Assembly (NCBI GenBank): GCA_017465475.1
Contig: JAFTWC010000060.1
Location: 1-37,516 of the forward strand
Length of the DNA: 37,516 nucleotides
Reading direction: 5' to 3'
From: Lachnospiraceae bacterium
GTDB taxonomy: Bacteria > Bacillota > Clostridia > Lachnospirales > Lachnospiraceae
A model generated the notes under the pieces. It saw nothing but the letters and a program-made list of their open reading frames with translations, did no database searches and was not told the origin of the DNA. Positions 16,160-24,991 of this stretch are shown here, one piece after another. How positions within the stretch are numbered: the first letter of the stretch is position 1; each line of letters begins with the position of its first letter. Position numbers and translations under genes: made by a program.

Positions 16160-16639
16160 ATGAAAGTAACGGAAACAGTATTTTTGGAGTTGTTTGAAAA
16201 ATTTAAGAATACCGTGTATGCGGTTATATTTAACTATGTGAGAAATGCAGAGGATGCCAAAGATCTTTTGCAGGAAGTGTTCCTGAAACTGCTTGGGAGT
16301 GATGCCGAGTATAAGGATGAAGAGCATGTAAAAGCATGGTTAATTCGTGTATCCGTAAATATGAGCAAGAATTATCTTCGCAGCAGAAAACGTCTGTCGG
16401 ATGAACCGTTATCGGAGGAAATTCCGGCGAAGGAGCAACAGGGACAGAATGAATTGCTTTCTATGGTACTTGCATTGCCGGAAAAGTACAGGGTACCGCT
16501 GCATTTGTTTTATTATGAAGAGTACTCGGTAAAACAGATTGCAAACGTGATGGAACTGCCGGAGGCAACTGTTAAAATACGTTTGAAACGAGGTAGGGAA
16601 AAATTGGGACAGTCTTTGCGAAAGGAGGAGTGGTTCTGA
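16160..16639 (+). CDS. ECF-type RNA polymerase sigma factor
   Basis: 159 aa. Region 2 (~10-75) includes NAEDAKDLLQEVFLKLL and AWLIRVSVNMSKNYLRS. Region 4 (~100-155) includes LPEKYRVPLHLFYYEEYSVK and ATVKIRLKRGREKL. This is the small two-domain layout of ECF sigma factors. It would redirect RNA polymerase to envelope-stress or similar promoters when released from the membrane protein encoded next. Its TGA overlaps the ATG of that gene, a sign of coupled translation. The ribosome site is weak (AAAGGG 12 nt upstream), in contrast to the strong AGGAGG before the next gene, which suggests that the inhibitor is made in excess. Confidence 0.95.
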   Translation: MKVTETVFLELFEKFKNTVYAVIFNYVRNAEDAKDLLQEVFLKLLGSDAEYKDEEHVKAWLIRVSVNMSKNYLRSRKRLSDEPLSEEIPAKEQQGQNELLSMVLALPEKYRVPLHLFYYEEYSVKQIANVMELPEATVKIRLKRGREKLGQSLRKEEWF

Positions 16640-17772
16640 TGAGCGTGAAGATGGAATATAAGCAACAGGTAGATGCGCTTTGTAAGGGAAACGTGAAGGT
16701 GACCGGAGAAGAGTTGCTTTTACTTGCAAAGGAAGGCAATAAAGGAGAGTCCGCAAAAGAAAGAAGTAGAGGTGAGAACCTGGTTCAGTTTACAACACGC
16801 CAACAGTCACACTTCTCATGGAAACAATACGCGATGGTGGCTTGTATTATAGTAGTGTGTTCGTTGGCGCTGACAACAACGGCTTTGGCAGCAACCGGAA
16901 TGCTGGGTGATGTGTTACGAAAGATTTTTAAGGACGAAACCAGTGCACAGTTGGTAGAAGATGGTTTTGTTTACGTGGGCGATCAGTCCGGTACGGATGG
17001 GATTTTCCGTGTGGATTTTATTGGTGTAACGGGAGATAAAAGTGTTCCGAAGATGTTCTTTGATGTGTACGTGGAAGATACGGAGCTGGCTGAAGATTAT
17101 GATGAAATCGGCTTGTGGGTGAGTACCTACGAAACGAGGGAGCCGGGGGGAGAAGAAATTGAGATTTGGTCTCCTGCCTACGGAACAAAGGATGCGGAAA
17201 ACCAGAATCTGTATCATGTGGTCAGAGAAGGCGGTACGGTGCGGAGAGTCGATGGACGGCCTGTGCGTGTAGTGGTTACCAATGTGATTTTCAATCCGAA
17301 TCAAATGGATATGGTAGATTACGAAGTGAACATTGAGTTTTCCATGGATGTTCCGTCCACGGCACTGCATAGTGCAACGATGGAAGATTATGGCGGACGC
17401 CGGATTGACTTTGAAGATACTTATTATTATTTGACTTACATTACTTACGGGGTATATCATACGGAATTTGATCTTTCTTTTGATTATGACGGTGTGTCTT
17501 TTGAAGGACAGTATTCGAGCCCCTATGGGCTGGAAAATATTTTGAGACCGTATTATAAGGATTTTATTTCCCAAGTGACGTTTGTGGTGGACGGAGTAGA
17601 GTATAAGGTGATAGACAATGAGGACGGATACGGTTATATTTGGTACGATGAAAGCGGAGAGTCGGGGGTCCCGAAGCGGTGTTATGTACATCCGAGGTTT
17701 CCGGCGGTGGACTATGAAAATGCCAAGGATATCCGGATTCTGTCGGGAGGAAAGGAATACAGATTAAAGTAA
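16639..17772 (+). CDS. Putative membrane-bound anti-sigma factor with DUF4179-like ectodomain
   Basis: 377 aa from the ATG at 16639, which overlaps the sigma stop; a GTG 9 bases earlier sits inside the AGGAGG site. Residues 1-~60 are cytoplasmic, charged and long enough to bind a sigma factor. There is one TM segment (~64-85, ending ALAA), then a ~290-residue extracellular domain. That ectodomain starts DETSAQLVEDGF and continues with FFDVYVEDTELAEDYDEIGL. The operon position and topology fit an anti-sigma factor, and similar ectodomains follow ECF sigma genes in many Clostridia. No HXXXCXXC zinc anti-sigma motif is present. The ectodomain is clearly paralogous to part of the next gene product. 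Confidence 0.82.
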   Translation: MSVKMEYKQQVDALCKGNVKVTGEELLLLAKEGNKGESAKERSRGENLVQFTTRQQSHFSWKQYAMVACIIVVCSLALTTTALAATGMLGDVLRKIFKDETSAQLVEDGFVYVGDQSGTDGIFRVDFIGVTGDKSVPKMFFDVYVEDTELAEDYDEIGLWVSTYETREPGGEEIEIWSPAYGTKDAENQNLYHVVREGGTVRRVDGRPVRVVVTNVIFNPNQMDMVDYEVNIEFSMDVPSTALHSATMEDYGGRRIDFEDTYYYLTYITYGVYHTEFDLSFDYDGVSFEGQYSSPYGLENILRPYYKDFISQVTFVVDGVEYKVIDNEDGYGYIWYDESGESGVPKRCYVHPRFPAVDYENAKDIRILSGGKEYRLK

Positions 17773-17797
17773 GTATAGGAAAAGAAAGGAAAGTAAG

Positions 17798-20002
17798 ATG
17801 GGAAAAAAGAGAAATAAAAACCGGTGGCTTGCCTTAGTTGCGGCGCTTGTAATCGGGATATTGACAGGGTGCAACGGTACTGTGGAGACGACAGAGGGGA
17901 ATGGACAGGGAATCATAAAAGATGAAACGAATGCAAGTCTGACAGCCACAGCGGCACCGACCGCAACACCGACGCCGGAGCAGAGAGAACTGAGCAATCA
18001 CATCAGTCAGTGTCATAAGGATGAAATATCGGCAGGGTTGGTAGAGAGCGGGTATTATCACGAGCTGAATCAAACTTTTGCGGAGGGAGCATTTCAGATT
18101 GAACTGAAAGCGCTCGTGGGAGATACGGAAAACCAAGTGCTGGTGTTTGATGTTCGCGTAGAAGAGGAAGAACTGACGGAAACGTATGATGAGCTGGAGC
18201 TGTCGGTATATTTCATGAATGAACGTGATTATGATGAGTTGGAATCAAAGTGGACCTATGCTGCATACGGAAAACAGGATGAAACGGATAAATCGCTGTA
18301 TCACGTGACGATACAGGGCGTATTGTTTTTGACAGCAGAGGAAATTCCGACGGTAGTGGATCTTCAGAGTATTACCTTCGGAAAAAAGACGTTGGAACCG
18401 AAGCAGTACAGTATAGATACTCCGGAGTATCGTTTTGTTGTATCGAAACAGAAGTTTTATCCGGCAGAAAGAAGAAGGTACGAATCTGTGTCCCTGGTCT
18501 ATAAAGGGAGTGAGTGTAATCTTTATGAAGCATATTTCGGACAGTACGAAACGATGTTATTTTTTGATGTGACGATGAATCCGGACAATATTACGACAGG
18601 AATACAAAGGAAAAATGATATTCAAACCAAATGGAGGGAGTTTGCTTCCAATGTGATGCTGGAGGTTGACGGAGTCATTTATCATTATGAAGGGGATGCT
18701 TATTTATCGGCGAGCGAAGGAGACGAGGAGTGTTCCGGAAATGCACATCTGAGTTTTCCGGGAATCGATTTTGGGAGCGCAGAGAAGGTTGTATTGTGGC
18801 TGGATTCCAAAGGATATGATTTAAAAACCGGAGAAGTTTTTGACGGGGTGCGCACCGAACAGGAGCCGGTTGCCGGATTTAATGAACCGTTTACTGTGGA
18901 AAGAGGAAAGGCAGTGACAGTGGGACGAGAGGGAATTACCCTGCGTTTGCTTAATGTGATACACGAACCGGATAATACGTGGATTGCGTTTGAATTGATG
19001 GTAGACGGAACACTGCATCAGGGCAGCGGTGTATGTTATGCAGACGAAACCCGTCTGGTACAACATCCGTTTACAAAGCATGTGGTGAGATATGTAGTCA
19101 GTGAAGGTGATAAAGTTACACTTATGCTGACAGAGGATTACCAGGTTCAAAAGCCGTTGGTTTTATCCGGGAATGCAGAGGATTTGTATGTGACGGAGAA
19201 ACCGGAGTACATAGAGTCGGAGAATACTATTATGTTTCTTGATAAGGGTGTGGAAGTTCCGGGGAATCTGCCGGAACAGATGGAATCCATACTTGCCATG
19301 ATAGAAGAAGAAACCGGGTTTGAATTTTTTAACGATACGGGTTATAGTACTTATGTCAGTGATGCCCGCCATGTGCTTTGGGGACAGGACGGATTCCTTG
19401 GTGTGGATATGGAACAGGAGAAGTTTCATATTTACGTAGTGCCTCACGATGTATGGTGGCCGAGCAGTAGCGGAGATATGATTGTTGTGGGACCGGAGGA
19501 CATCCGATTCGGAATGGGAGAAGGAAATACGGTAATCCATGAGATGGCACACGCAGCAGCTCAAAGAAACGGGGTACAGATGAATCGTATCCTCGACGAG
19601 GGATTTGCTACCTACATTGAAGGAAAGGTTTCTGAAGAAGATAAGCTGTTCCGGTTTGACTATGATGCTCGTGAAAATTATGAGAAGGTGTATGCGGATG
19701 CAGAAATTACCGCTGAAACGGCGGAAACAGAGTTTGTGAAAGATGTGATTGATGATTACAATTATGTTTACGGCTACTGGTTTATTACCTACTTAATGGA
19801 GAATTACGGCGATGACATTTATCATAAGCTGCTGGCGGCAGCCAATGCAGAGGCAGACATGTATCAGGGTGAGATGACAAAGGAAGAAATGGTGCCGATT
19901 GTAAAAAGTGTGACATCAGAGACCGTTTTTGAAGAGTTTGGTGCCTGGTTTGAAGATATGGCAAAGGATTGGCCGAGAGCGACCATCCACTACAGGGAAT
20001 AA
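17798..20002 (+). CDS. Lipoprotein with anti-sigma-like ectodomain and C-terminal gluzincin zinc-peptidase domain
   Basis: 734 aa. A signal peptide ends in lipobox LTGC (C25), followed by a Thr/Ala/Pro linker. Residues ~73-345 repeat the ectodomain of the preceding protein: DEISAGLVESGY, LVFDVRVEEEELTETYDELEL, AAYGKQDETDKSLYHV, and VDGVIYHYEG near 290. A second beta-rich part (~365-460) follows. The C-terminal ~240 residues hold HEMAH (H581/E582/H585) and DEGFATYIEG with E601, the HEXXH...E pattern of gluzincin peptidases. It should be anchored on the outer membrane face, like the ectodomain it copies. Roles as the protease that cuts the anti-sigma factor, or as a competing binder of its ligand, are inference. 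GGAAAG lies before the start. Confidence 0.85.
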   Translation: MGKKRNKNRWLALVAALVIGILTGCNGTVETTEGNGQGIIKDETNASLTATAAPTATPTPEQRELSNHISQCHKDEISAGLVESGYYHELNQTFAEGAFQIELKALVGDTENQVLVFDVRVEEEELTETYDELELSVYFMNERDYDELESKWTYAAYGKQDETDKSLYHVTIQGVLFLTAEEIPTVVDLQSITFGKKTLEPKQYSIDTPEYRFVVSKQKFYPAERRRYESVSLVYKGSECNLYEAYFGQYETMLFFDVTMNPDNITTGIQRKNDIQTKWREFASNVMLEVDGVIYHYEGDAYLSASEGDEECSGNAHLSFPGIDFGSAEKVVLWLDSKGYDLKTGEVFDGVRTEQEPVAGFNEPFTVERGKAVTVGREGITLRLLNVIHEPDNTWIAFELMVDGTLHQGSGVCYADETRLVQHPFTKHVVRYVVSEGDKVTLMLTEDYQVQKPLVLSGNAEDLYVTEKPEYIESENTIMFLDKGVEVPGNLPEQMESILAMIEEETGFEFFNDTGYSTYVSDARHVLWGQDGFLGVDMEQEKFHIYVVPHDVWWPSSSGDMIVVGPEDIRFGMGEGNTVIHEMAHAAAQRNGVQMNRILDEGFATYIEGKVSEEDKLFRFDYDARENYEKVYADAEITAETAETEFVKDVIDDYNYVYGYWFITYLMENYGDDIYHKLLAAANAEADMYQGEMTKEEMVPIVKSVTSETVFEEFGAWFEDMAKDWPRATIHYRE

Positions 20003-20013
20003 GGAGGATACCT

Positions 20014-20700
20014 ATGAGTTTTTTTGAAGAAGATAAAGCAGCAAAACGGGAACTGGCGGAACAGAAGGTAAAGAATGCCGGTGTGTTGGGAAAATGGGTT
20101 ACGGTAATGTTCTGGCTTCAGATTTTAACCCTTGTAACAGAGGTTTTAACCGGGGATACAATGAAAGGTATTTCCCTGTATGTATACTATTTCGGAGTAA
20201 TATCCGGTTACGTACTCATGGTTGTGAACAGCATTATTTTAGTCCGGTTAAAAAAGGTAGAGGATTGGTTTGGAAAGGCCGGTGTATGCTACCTGGTTTC
20301 CGGTTTGGGAGGCGTCATGGTGGCGCTTTTGGATATGAGTAAAGCCGAGGCGTTGTCGACACTGCTCATGATTCTGTTTCTGATTTTGCAAATTCGCGGA
20401 AATTACGATGAATGTACCGGATATGAGATCGTTTTACGGGATGCGGATTTTAAGTTATCCCAAAAGTGGGCATTACAATGGATACTGGAAATGGTGTGCA
20501 GCATCGGTATTATCGTCAGTATCGTGTTATGCGGAATAGGCTTGGGAGTCGGTGTACTTCCTTTTACGATAATTGGCGGCTTTTTAATGCTTCTGCTTAT
20601 GATTGCCGGGTTTGTTGTGGGGATATTGAGGTTGATTTATTTGTATCGTACGGCAGAAACATTCCGGGAGTATGAGCCGGAAGATGTTACGGTTGAATAG
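20014..20700 (+). CDS. Membrane protein of unknown function
   Basis: 228 aa from the ATG at 20014 (AAGGAGG 7 nt upstream); a longer frame would overlap the previous gene. A short charged N-terminus (KAAKRELAEQKVKNAG) precedes about five to six hydrophobic segments: ~28-45, 50-72, 84-98, 105-120, and two in ~152-205. The tail is acidic. I recognise no family. It follows the lipoprotein gene by 11 bp and precedes a terminator, so it is the last member of the sigma-factor operon and may share its regulation. Confidence 0.75.
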   Translation: MSFFEEDKAAKRELAEQKVKNAGVLGKWVTVMFWLQILTLVTEVLTGDTMKGISLYVYYFGVISGYVLMVVNSIILVRLKKVEDWFGKAGVCYLVSGLGGVMVALLDMSKAEALSTLLMILFLILQIRGNYDECTGYEIVLRDADFKLSQKWALQWILEMVCSIGIIVSIVLCGIGLGVGVLPFTIIGGFLMLLLMIAGFVVGILRLIYLYRTAETFREYEPEDVTVE

Positions 20701-20717
20701 AAAAAGCTTTGTGTTTT

Positions 20718-20749
20718 GGAAGGAAGGTCTGTAGGGCCTTCCTTCTTGC
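20718..20749 (+). terminator. Terminator of the sigma-factor operon
   Basis: GAAGGAAGG (20719-20727) pairs with CCTTCCTTC (20737-20745) and is followed by a short TTG. The stem is strong and the T run poor, so efficiency is uncertain. Confidence 0.6.
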
Positions 20750-20775
20750 ATTGGGTCGGGGGAGTGTGCTATACT
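20746..20775 (+). promoter_or_regulatory. Sigma-A promoter of the permease-ATPase gene
   Basis: TTGCAT, an 18-bp spacer, TATACT, 35 bases before the GTG start at 20811. Confidence 0.6.
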
Positions 20776-20810
20776 AAGAAGCGGAAAATAACGGAAAGGA
20801 GGATGCGCCT

Positions 20811-22307
20811 GTGGATAAACGAAGAAAGAATAAAGCTATACCGTGGATAAAAGGTGCCGTTGCGGTAGCGTTTTGGTTACTTGTATGGCAGTTGTTGGTA
20901 ATTGTGCTGGATAAAAAAAGCGGTGTGCCGGGCGGAAATATACTGGTGGCATCTCCTTTGGAAACGGTAAAGACATTAGTTGTACTGGTGCGGACCACGG
21001 ACTTTTGGAAAGCGGTGGGACACTCCTTTTTTAAGATTGCTTCCGGATTTTTCCTGGCGGTGGCCGCGGGAGGTCTTTGCGCGGTGCTTGCTTCTCTGTC
21101 CGGTGTGGTACGGGCATTGTTAAATCCTGTGTTGCGGTTGATTAAGGCGGTGCCGGTGGCATCCTTTATTATATTGGCATTGTTCTGGTTGTCTTCATCG
21201 AAGAATTTGTCCGTTTTGATTTCTTTTCTGATGGTACTTCCGGTGATTTATACCAATGTGCTTCAAGGTATCGAATCTACGGACCGGGAGCTTTTGGAGA
21301 TGGCATCGGTTTTCCGCATTTCTGCAGGAAAACGCATCCGGTATATTTATATTCCGGCAGTGTTGCCCTACTTTGTGTCGGCTTGTTCCGTGGGACTTGG
21401 CTTTTGTTTTAAGTCCGGTATTGCGGCGGAAATTATCGGCCTTCCGCAAAATTCCATCGGAGAACGATTATACGACGCGAAACTGTATTTGCTGACGGAA
21501 GAATTGTTTGCCTGGACAGCGGTGATTGTACTTGTGAGTGTAATATTTGAGAAAACGGTTATGCTTTTGGTAAAGGCACTGGTGAAAGCGTTGGCCGGAG
21601 ACGGAAAAGAGACGGTTGATGAATCGGAGCAGGGAGAATTGCCGGAGGAGAGCAATCCGGTGGACGGAGTAATCGTCGAAGGAGCCGATGGGAAGTCGGT
21701 GACGAAACAAAATTCTCAGGGAAAACAAGAGAATGTCGAAACGGAAGGTTACGGCTTTTATAACGTGACAAAACGGTTTGAAGATAAAACGGTGTTAGAA
21801 GAGTTTTCATTAGCGGTGGCGTCGGGAGAAACGGTTGCTCTTATGGGCCCGTCCGGATGCGGAAAAAGCACGGCGGGAAAGATATTGTTAGGCCTCATAA
21901 GGGCAGAGGAAGGCAAAGTAAACAGACCGAAGCATACGGGTGCCGTGTTCCAGGAGGACCGTTTGTGCAAAGAGTTTGATGCGGTGACCAATATTGCCAT
22001 GGTGACCGGAGACCGCAAGGGGGCGGAGGAAGCTCTTGCTGCGGTGGGCCTGTCTGATGTGGGGAAGAAGCCGGTGGCAGCACTGTCCGGCGGAATGAAA
22101 CGAAGAGTTGCTATTGTGCGGGCTCTGTTGGCCCGTGGTGAATTGCTTGTACTGGATGAACCGTTCACCGGTCTTGACAGTAAAAGCAAGCAACAGGTGA
22201 TGGAATATGTGAAGGAGAACCTACGGGGAAGAAGCGTTCTTTTGATTACTCACAATGAAGCAGAAGCCACATATTTGGCGGACAGGGTAGTAAGATTGAC
22301 ACGGTAA
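20811..22307 (+). CDS. ABC transporter permease fused to its ATP-binding subunit (NitT/TauT type)
   Basis: 498 aa from a GTG start with AAAGGAGG 8 nt upstream; no in-frame ATG fits. Residues ~1-262 are a SsuC/TauC-like permease with about six membrane segments and the EAA loop ELLEMASVFRISAGKRIRYI (160-179). A hydrophilic, acidic linker (263-312) leads to a complete ATPase: Walker A GPSGCGKST (346-354), Q-loop Q381, signature LSGGM (425-429), Walker B LLVLDE (445-450) and switch H481. The two subunits are normally separate chains, so this is a fused importer core. It probably pairs with the substrate-binding lipoprotein at 11619. The substrate is unknown. Confidence 0.93.
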   Translation: MDKRRKNKAIPWIKGAVAVAFWLLVWQLLVIVLDKKSGVPGGNILVASPLETVKTLVVLVRTTDFWKAVGHSFFKIASGFFLAVAAGGLCAVLASLSGVVRALLNPVLRLIKAVPVASFIILALFWLSSSKNLSVLISFLMVLPVIYTNVLQGIESTDRELLEMASVFRISAGKRIRYIYIPAVLPYFVSACSVGLGFCFKSGIAAEIIGLPQNSIGERLYDAKLYLLTEELFAWTAVIVLVSVIFEKTVMLLVKALVKALAGDGKETVDESEQGELPEESNPVDGVIVEGADGKSVTKQNSQGKQENVETEGYGFYNVTKRFEDKTVLEEFSLAVASGETVALMGPSGCGKSTAGKILLGLIRAEEGKVNRPKHTGAVFQEDRLCKEFDAVTNIAMVTGDRKGAEEALAAVGLSDVGKKPVAALSGGMKRRVAIVRALLARGELLVLDEPFTGLDSKSKQQVMEYVKENLRGRSVLLITHNEAEATYLADRVVRLTR

Positions 22308-22373
22308 TTGTTCAGGAGAGCATTCCGGATATTGCGGTTGCCTCAGGATATAGGGAAAAGCGAGGAAACAAGT

Positions 22374-23750
22374 ATGGTGATTGAATTACCGAAGCAGGTA
22401 AAACAAATTATAGATACCCTACAAGAGCAAGGGTTTGAAGCATATGCGGTGGGCGGTTGCGTCAGGGATGCTATGCTTGGGAAAGAGCCTCAGGACTGGG
22501 ATATTACCACGTCTGCCCTTCCGAAGCAGGTGAAGGCACTGTTTCGCCGGACCATAGATACGGGAATCCAGCACGGCACGGTAACGGTGCTTCTGGATAA
22601 AGTCGGTTATGAAGTGACTACTTACCGGGTGGACGGAGCCTATGAAGACGGCAGACACCCGACGGAGGTATCCTTCACCGCAAGTCTTACGGAAGATTTA
22701 AAACGCAGGGATTTTACCATCAATGCCATGGCATATAACGAACGGGACGGCTTGGTGGATTTGTTTCGGGGAAAGGAAGATTTGGAAAAAGGCATCATCC
22801 GGTGTGTAGGAGTGGCAAAGGAGCGCTTTTCTGAGGATGCCCTTCGTATTTTGCGGGCATTTCGATTTTCGGCGCAATTGGATTTTTCTATTGAGGAGGA
22901 AACTCTGGAGGCCGCCCGGGAGTTGGCCGGAACACTGCGCAAAATCAGCGCGGAACGAATCTACGCGGAACTTACAAAGCTTTTGTTGTCGGATCATCCG
23001 GGACGGTTGCTGACAGTATACGAATATGATGTGACGGAAATTATTTTGCCGGAATTTGACCGGATGTTTGAAACGCCGCAACACCATCCGGCACATTATG
23101 CCAATGTGGGATTGCATGTACTGGATACGGTACAATTTGTAAGACGGATGAGCGAATATGCAGGTGAGGGCGGATTTACAAAGGACGAGTTCCGTTATTT
23201 GCGACTGGCAGCTTTGTTTCATGATGTGGGAAAACCGGAATGTCGGGAAACAGATGAGGCAGGGGTGGATCATTTTTATGGGCATGCCGAGCCGGGAGCT
23301 GAACTGGCAAAGAAAATATTACGTCGGTTAAAGGCAGATAATGCTACCATAGATACCGTGTCCCGCTTGGTGCGGTGGCATGACTATCCGTTTGTACCGG
23401 AGGAAAGGCCTCTCCGCCGCGCTATGCATAAAATCGGAGCAGATTTGTTCCCGCTGCTTTTGGAACTTCGCCGGGGAGATTTGGCGGCGCATGCAGAACC
23501 GTATCGTAGTTCGGGACCGGAGCAGATGCAGAAGGTGTGGCAAGCGTACCTGGGAATTAAAAACCGGGAGGAGTGTACTTCTTTAAAAGATTTGGCGGTA
23601 AACGGCAGCGACTTAATAGCGGCAGGTTTTGCACCGGGAAAGGAATTGGGAGAGGTGCTGAACCGCTTGCTTTTACTGGTGATCGAAGAGCCTGAAAAGA
23701 ATCAAAAAGAGATACTTTTGGCAGAAGCCGTGAAAATGACGGGAAAATAA
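22374..23750 (+). CDS. cca: CCA-adding tRNA nucleotidyltransferase with HD domain
   Basis: 458 aa from the ATG at 22374 with GAGG upstream; the frame stays open to the preceding stop but has no ribosome site there. The class II nucleotidyltransferase head shows AVGGCVRDAMLG (25-36), the metal-binding DWD (41-43) and RRDFTINAMAY (111-121). The neck/body follows (RFSEDALRILRAFRF), then an HD domain (LFHDVGKPEC, H283/D284, and H300/H304). It adds or repairs the 3' CCA of tRNAs. Both tRNA genes in this window lack CCA and so need it. HD-containing versions can also have phosphatase or phosphodiesterase activity. It is 66 bp after the transporter gene and may be read from the same promoter. Confidence 0.95.
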   Translation: MVIELPKQVKQIIDTLQEQGFEAYAVGGCVRDAMLGKEPQDWDITTSALPKQVKALFRRTIDTGIQHGTVTVLLDKVGYEVTTYRVDGAYEDGRHPTEVSFTASLTEDLKRRDFTINAMAYNERDGLVDLFRGKEDLEKGIIRCVGVAKERFSEDALRILRAFRFSAQLDFSIEEETLEAARELAGTLRKISAERIYAELTKLLLSDHPGRLLTVYEYDVTEIILPEFDRMFETPQHHPAHYANVGLHVLDTVQFVRRMSEYAGEGGFTKDEFRYLRLAALFHDVGKPECRETDEAGVDHFYGHAEPGAELAKKILRRLKADNATIDTVSRLVRWHDYPFVPEERPLRRAMHKIGADLFPLLLELRRGDLAAHAEPYRSSGPEQMQKVWQAYLGIKNREECTSLKDLAVNGSDLIAAGFAPGKELGEVLNRLLLLVIEEPEKNQKEILLAEAVKMTGK

Positions 23751-23881
23751 AACCGAAATGCAATCCATTTTTCTTCTCTATTTTCTACGCATGGATTCTT
23801 GCATGTCTTCATAGTATGTAGAGAATATACCTGTCTGGACCGGAACCCTAAGGTCCGGCATGAGGAATCGGAGGAGATATT

Positions 23882-24880
23882 ATGGAGGAAAAGAGTCTTG
23901 AATTTTTTGAACAGTATGAGATTGCGGTAACGGGGAGTGCAAGAACCCGGGGAGCCTTTCGGATGGATACGGACCGGGGGACGAAGTTACTGATGCCATA
24001 TAGCGGAAGTGAAACCAGAGCAGCCTTTGAACAACGTATTTTGCGTCATTTAAAGGAGCGGGGATTTGCGGTAGACGGATATGTGGAAAACCGGGAAGGA
24101 ACCTATGTGACCAAGGATGAATACGGGGACAGCTTTTTGCTGAAAGATTGGTACTTCGGAGAAGAATGTAACATAAAAAAACCGGAACAGGCGGTACAGG
24201 CAGTACGGCATCTGGCGACACTGCATAATGCGTTAACCGGACTGGAGAGCGGCCCGGAAGAGCTGCCGGGAGCAGTGCAGAAAAGTTTGCCGGAGCTCTT
24301 TGAAAAGAGAAACCGTGAACTGCGCCGGGTACGTTCCTTTATCCGGGAGAAAAAACGAAAAGCCTACTTTGAAACAGTCTATATCAATACCTTTCCGGAG
24401 TTTTATGAGAAAGCGGAGCAGGCCTTTTTGCAGGCAACAGAGCTGGGATGCCATGCCACCTTGCAGACAGCCGTACAGAAGGGGTGTATCTGCCACGGAA
24501 CCTATACCCATCATAACTTATTGGTGTTACATGACGGAACCTTTGTTACGGTCAATTTTGACAAGGCATGCTTCGGGGTGCAAATCGCGGACTTCTATTT
24601 GTTTTTCCGAAAACTGATGGAGAAAACCGGGTGGAACAGAGCACTGGCGGAAGATTTGCTGACAGCGTATGCTTCGGTACGAAAGGCAGACAAGGCGGAA
24701 TGGCAGGTGTTCTATCTTTTGCTTTCTTATCCGGAGAAGTTTTGGAAAATCACCAACAGCTATAATAGCGGGAAAAAGTCCTGGATTCCGCAAAAAACAA
24801 CGGAAAAGCTTTTGGCGGTAAAGGAGCAGGAAAAGGAGAAGGAAGCGCTGTTGGCAGATGTGGTTGCAGGATGGTGTTGA
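23882..24880 (+). CDS. CotS-family spore-coat-like protein (kinase fold, probably inactive)
   Basis: 332 aa, the usual length for the CotS/APH-like family. The kinase-like fold is recognisable from the C-lobe CHGTYTHHN (204-212), VNFDKACFGVQIADFYLFFRK (224-244), and the family-typical tail LLSYPEKFWKITNSYNSGKK. CotS proteins are in the Bacillus spore coat, and clostridial homologues are often called spore coat proteins without proof. In active APH-type kinases the first motif is HGD...N, with the Asp as catalytic base. Here it is HGT (T207), and the second motif is VNFD where IDFD is usual. Activity is therefore doubtful. GGAGG lies before the ATG. It has a 131-bp upstream gap. Confidence 0.82.
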   Translation: MEEKSLEFFEQYEIAVTGSARTRGAFRMDTDRGTKLLMPYSGSETRAAFEQRILRHLKERGFAVDGYVENREGTYVTKDEYGDSFLLKDWYFGEECNIKKPEQAVQAVRHLATLHNALTGLESGPEELPGAVQKSLPELFEKRNRELRRVRSFIREKKRKAYFETVYINTFPEFYEKAEQAFLQATELGCHATLQTAVQKGCICHGTYTHHNLLVLHDGTFVTVNFDKACFGVQIADFYLFFRKLMEKTGWNRALAEDLLTAYASVRKADKAEWQVFYLLLSYPEKFWKITNSYNSGKKSWIPQKTTEKLLAVKEQEKEKEALLADVVAGWC

Positions 24881-24912
24881 AGTGTGAAACGGAAGGATTG
24901 CTTTGAAATGAC

Positions 24913-24941
24913 TTGCAAATGTATCAATAAAATGATATACT
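24913..24941 (+). promoter_or_regulatory. Promoter of the toxin-antitoxin-like pair
   Basis: TTGCAA, a 17-bp spacer, TATACT. Operator 1 lies in the spacer and touches the -10. Confidence 0.8.
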
Positions 24942-24965
24942 TGGAATTGTATCAATAAATTGATA
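24922..24965 (+). promoter_or_regulatory. Two operator palindromes (TATCA-N6-TGATA)
   Basis: TATCA-N6-TGATA occurs at 24922-24937 and again at 24950-24965, 28 bp apart. The second copy has fuller arms, TATCAAT-AA-ATTGATA. One covers the promoter spacer and the other the expected start of transcription. The HTH protein encoded second in the operon is the obvious binder. Confidence 0.78.
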
Positions 24966-24991
24966 TAGCATTGTGGAAGGGAGGCAGTCCG

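Noticed and set aside
16915-17691. 258-codon minus-strand frame opposite the anti-sigma gene
   Set aside because: It is a shadow of a strongly supported plus-strand gene with clear homology to its neighbour.
22698-23285. 195-codon minus-strand frame inside the CCA enzyme gene
   Set aside because: It lies opposite a well-supported gene, lacks a ribosome site and has no recognisable protein features.
24913-24965. Start of a CRISPR-like repeat array
   Set aside because: Only two related palindromes 28 bp apart are present, within a promoter; they are operators. No CRISPR array was seen anywhere in the window.
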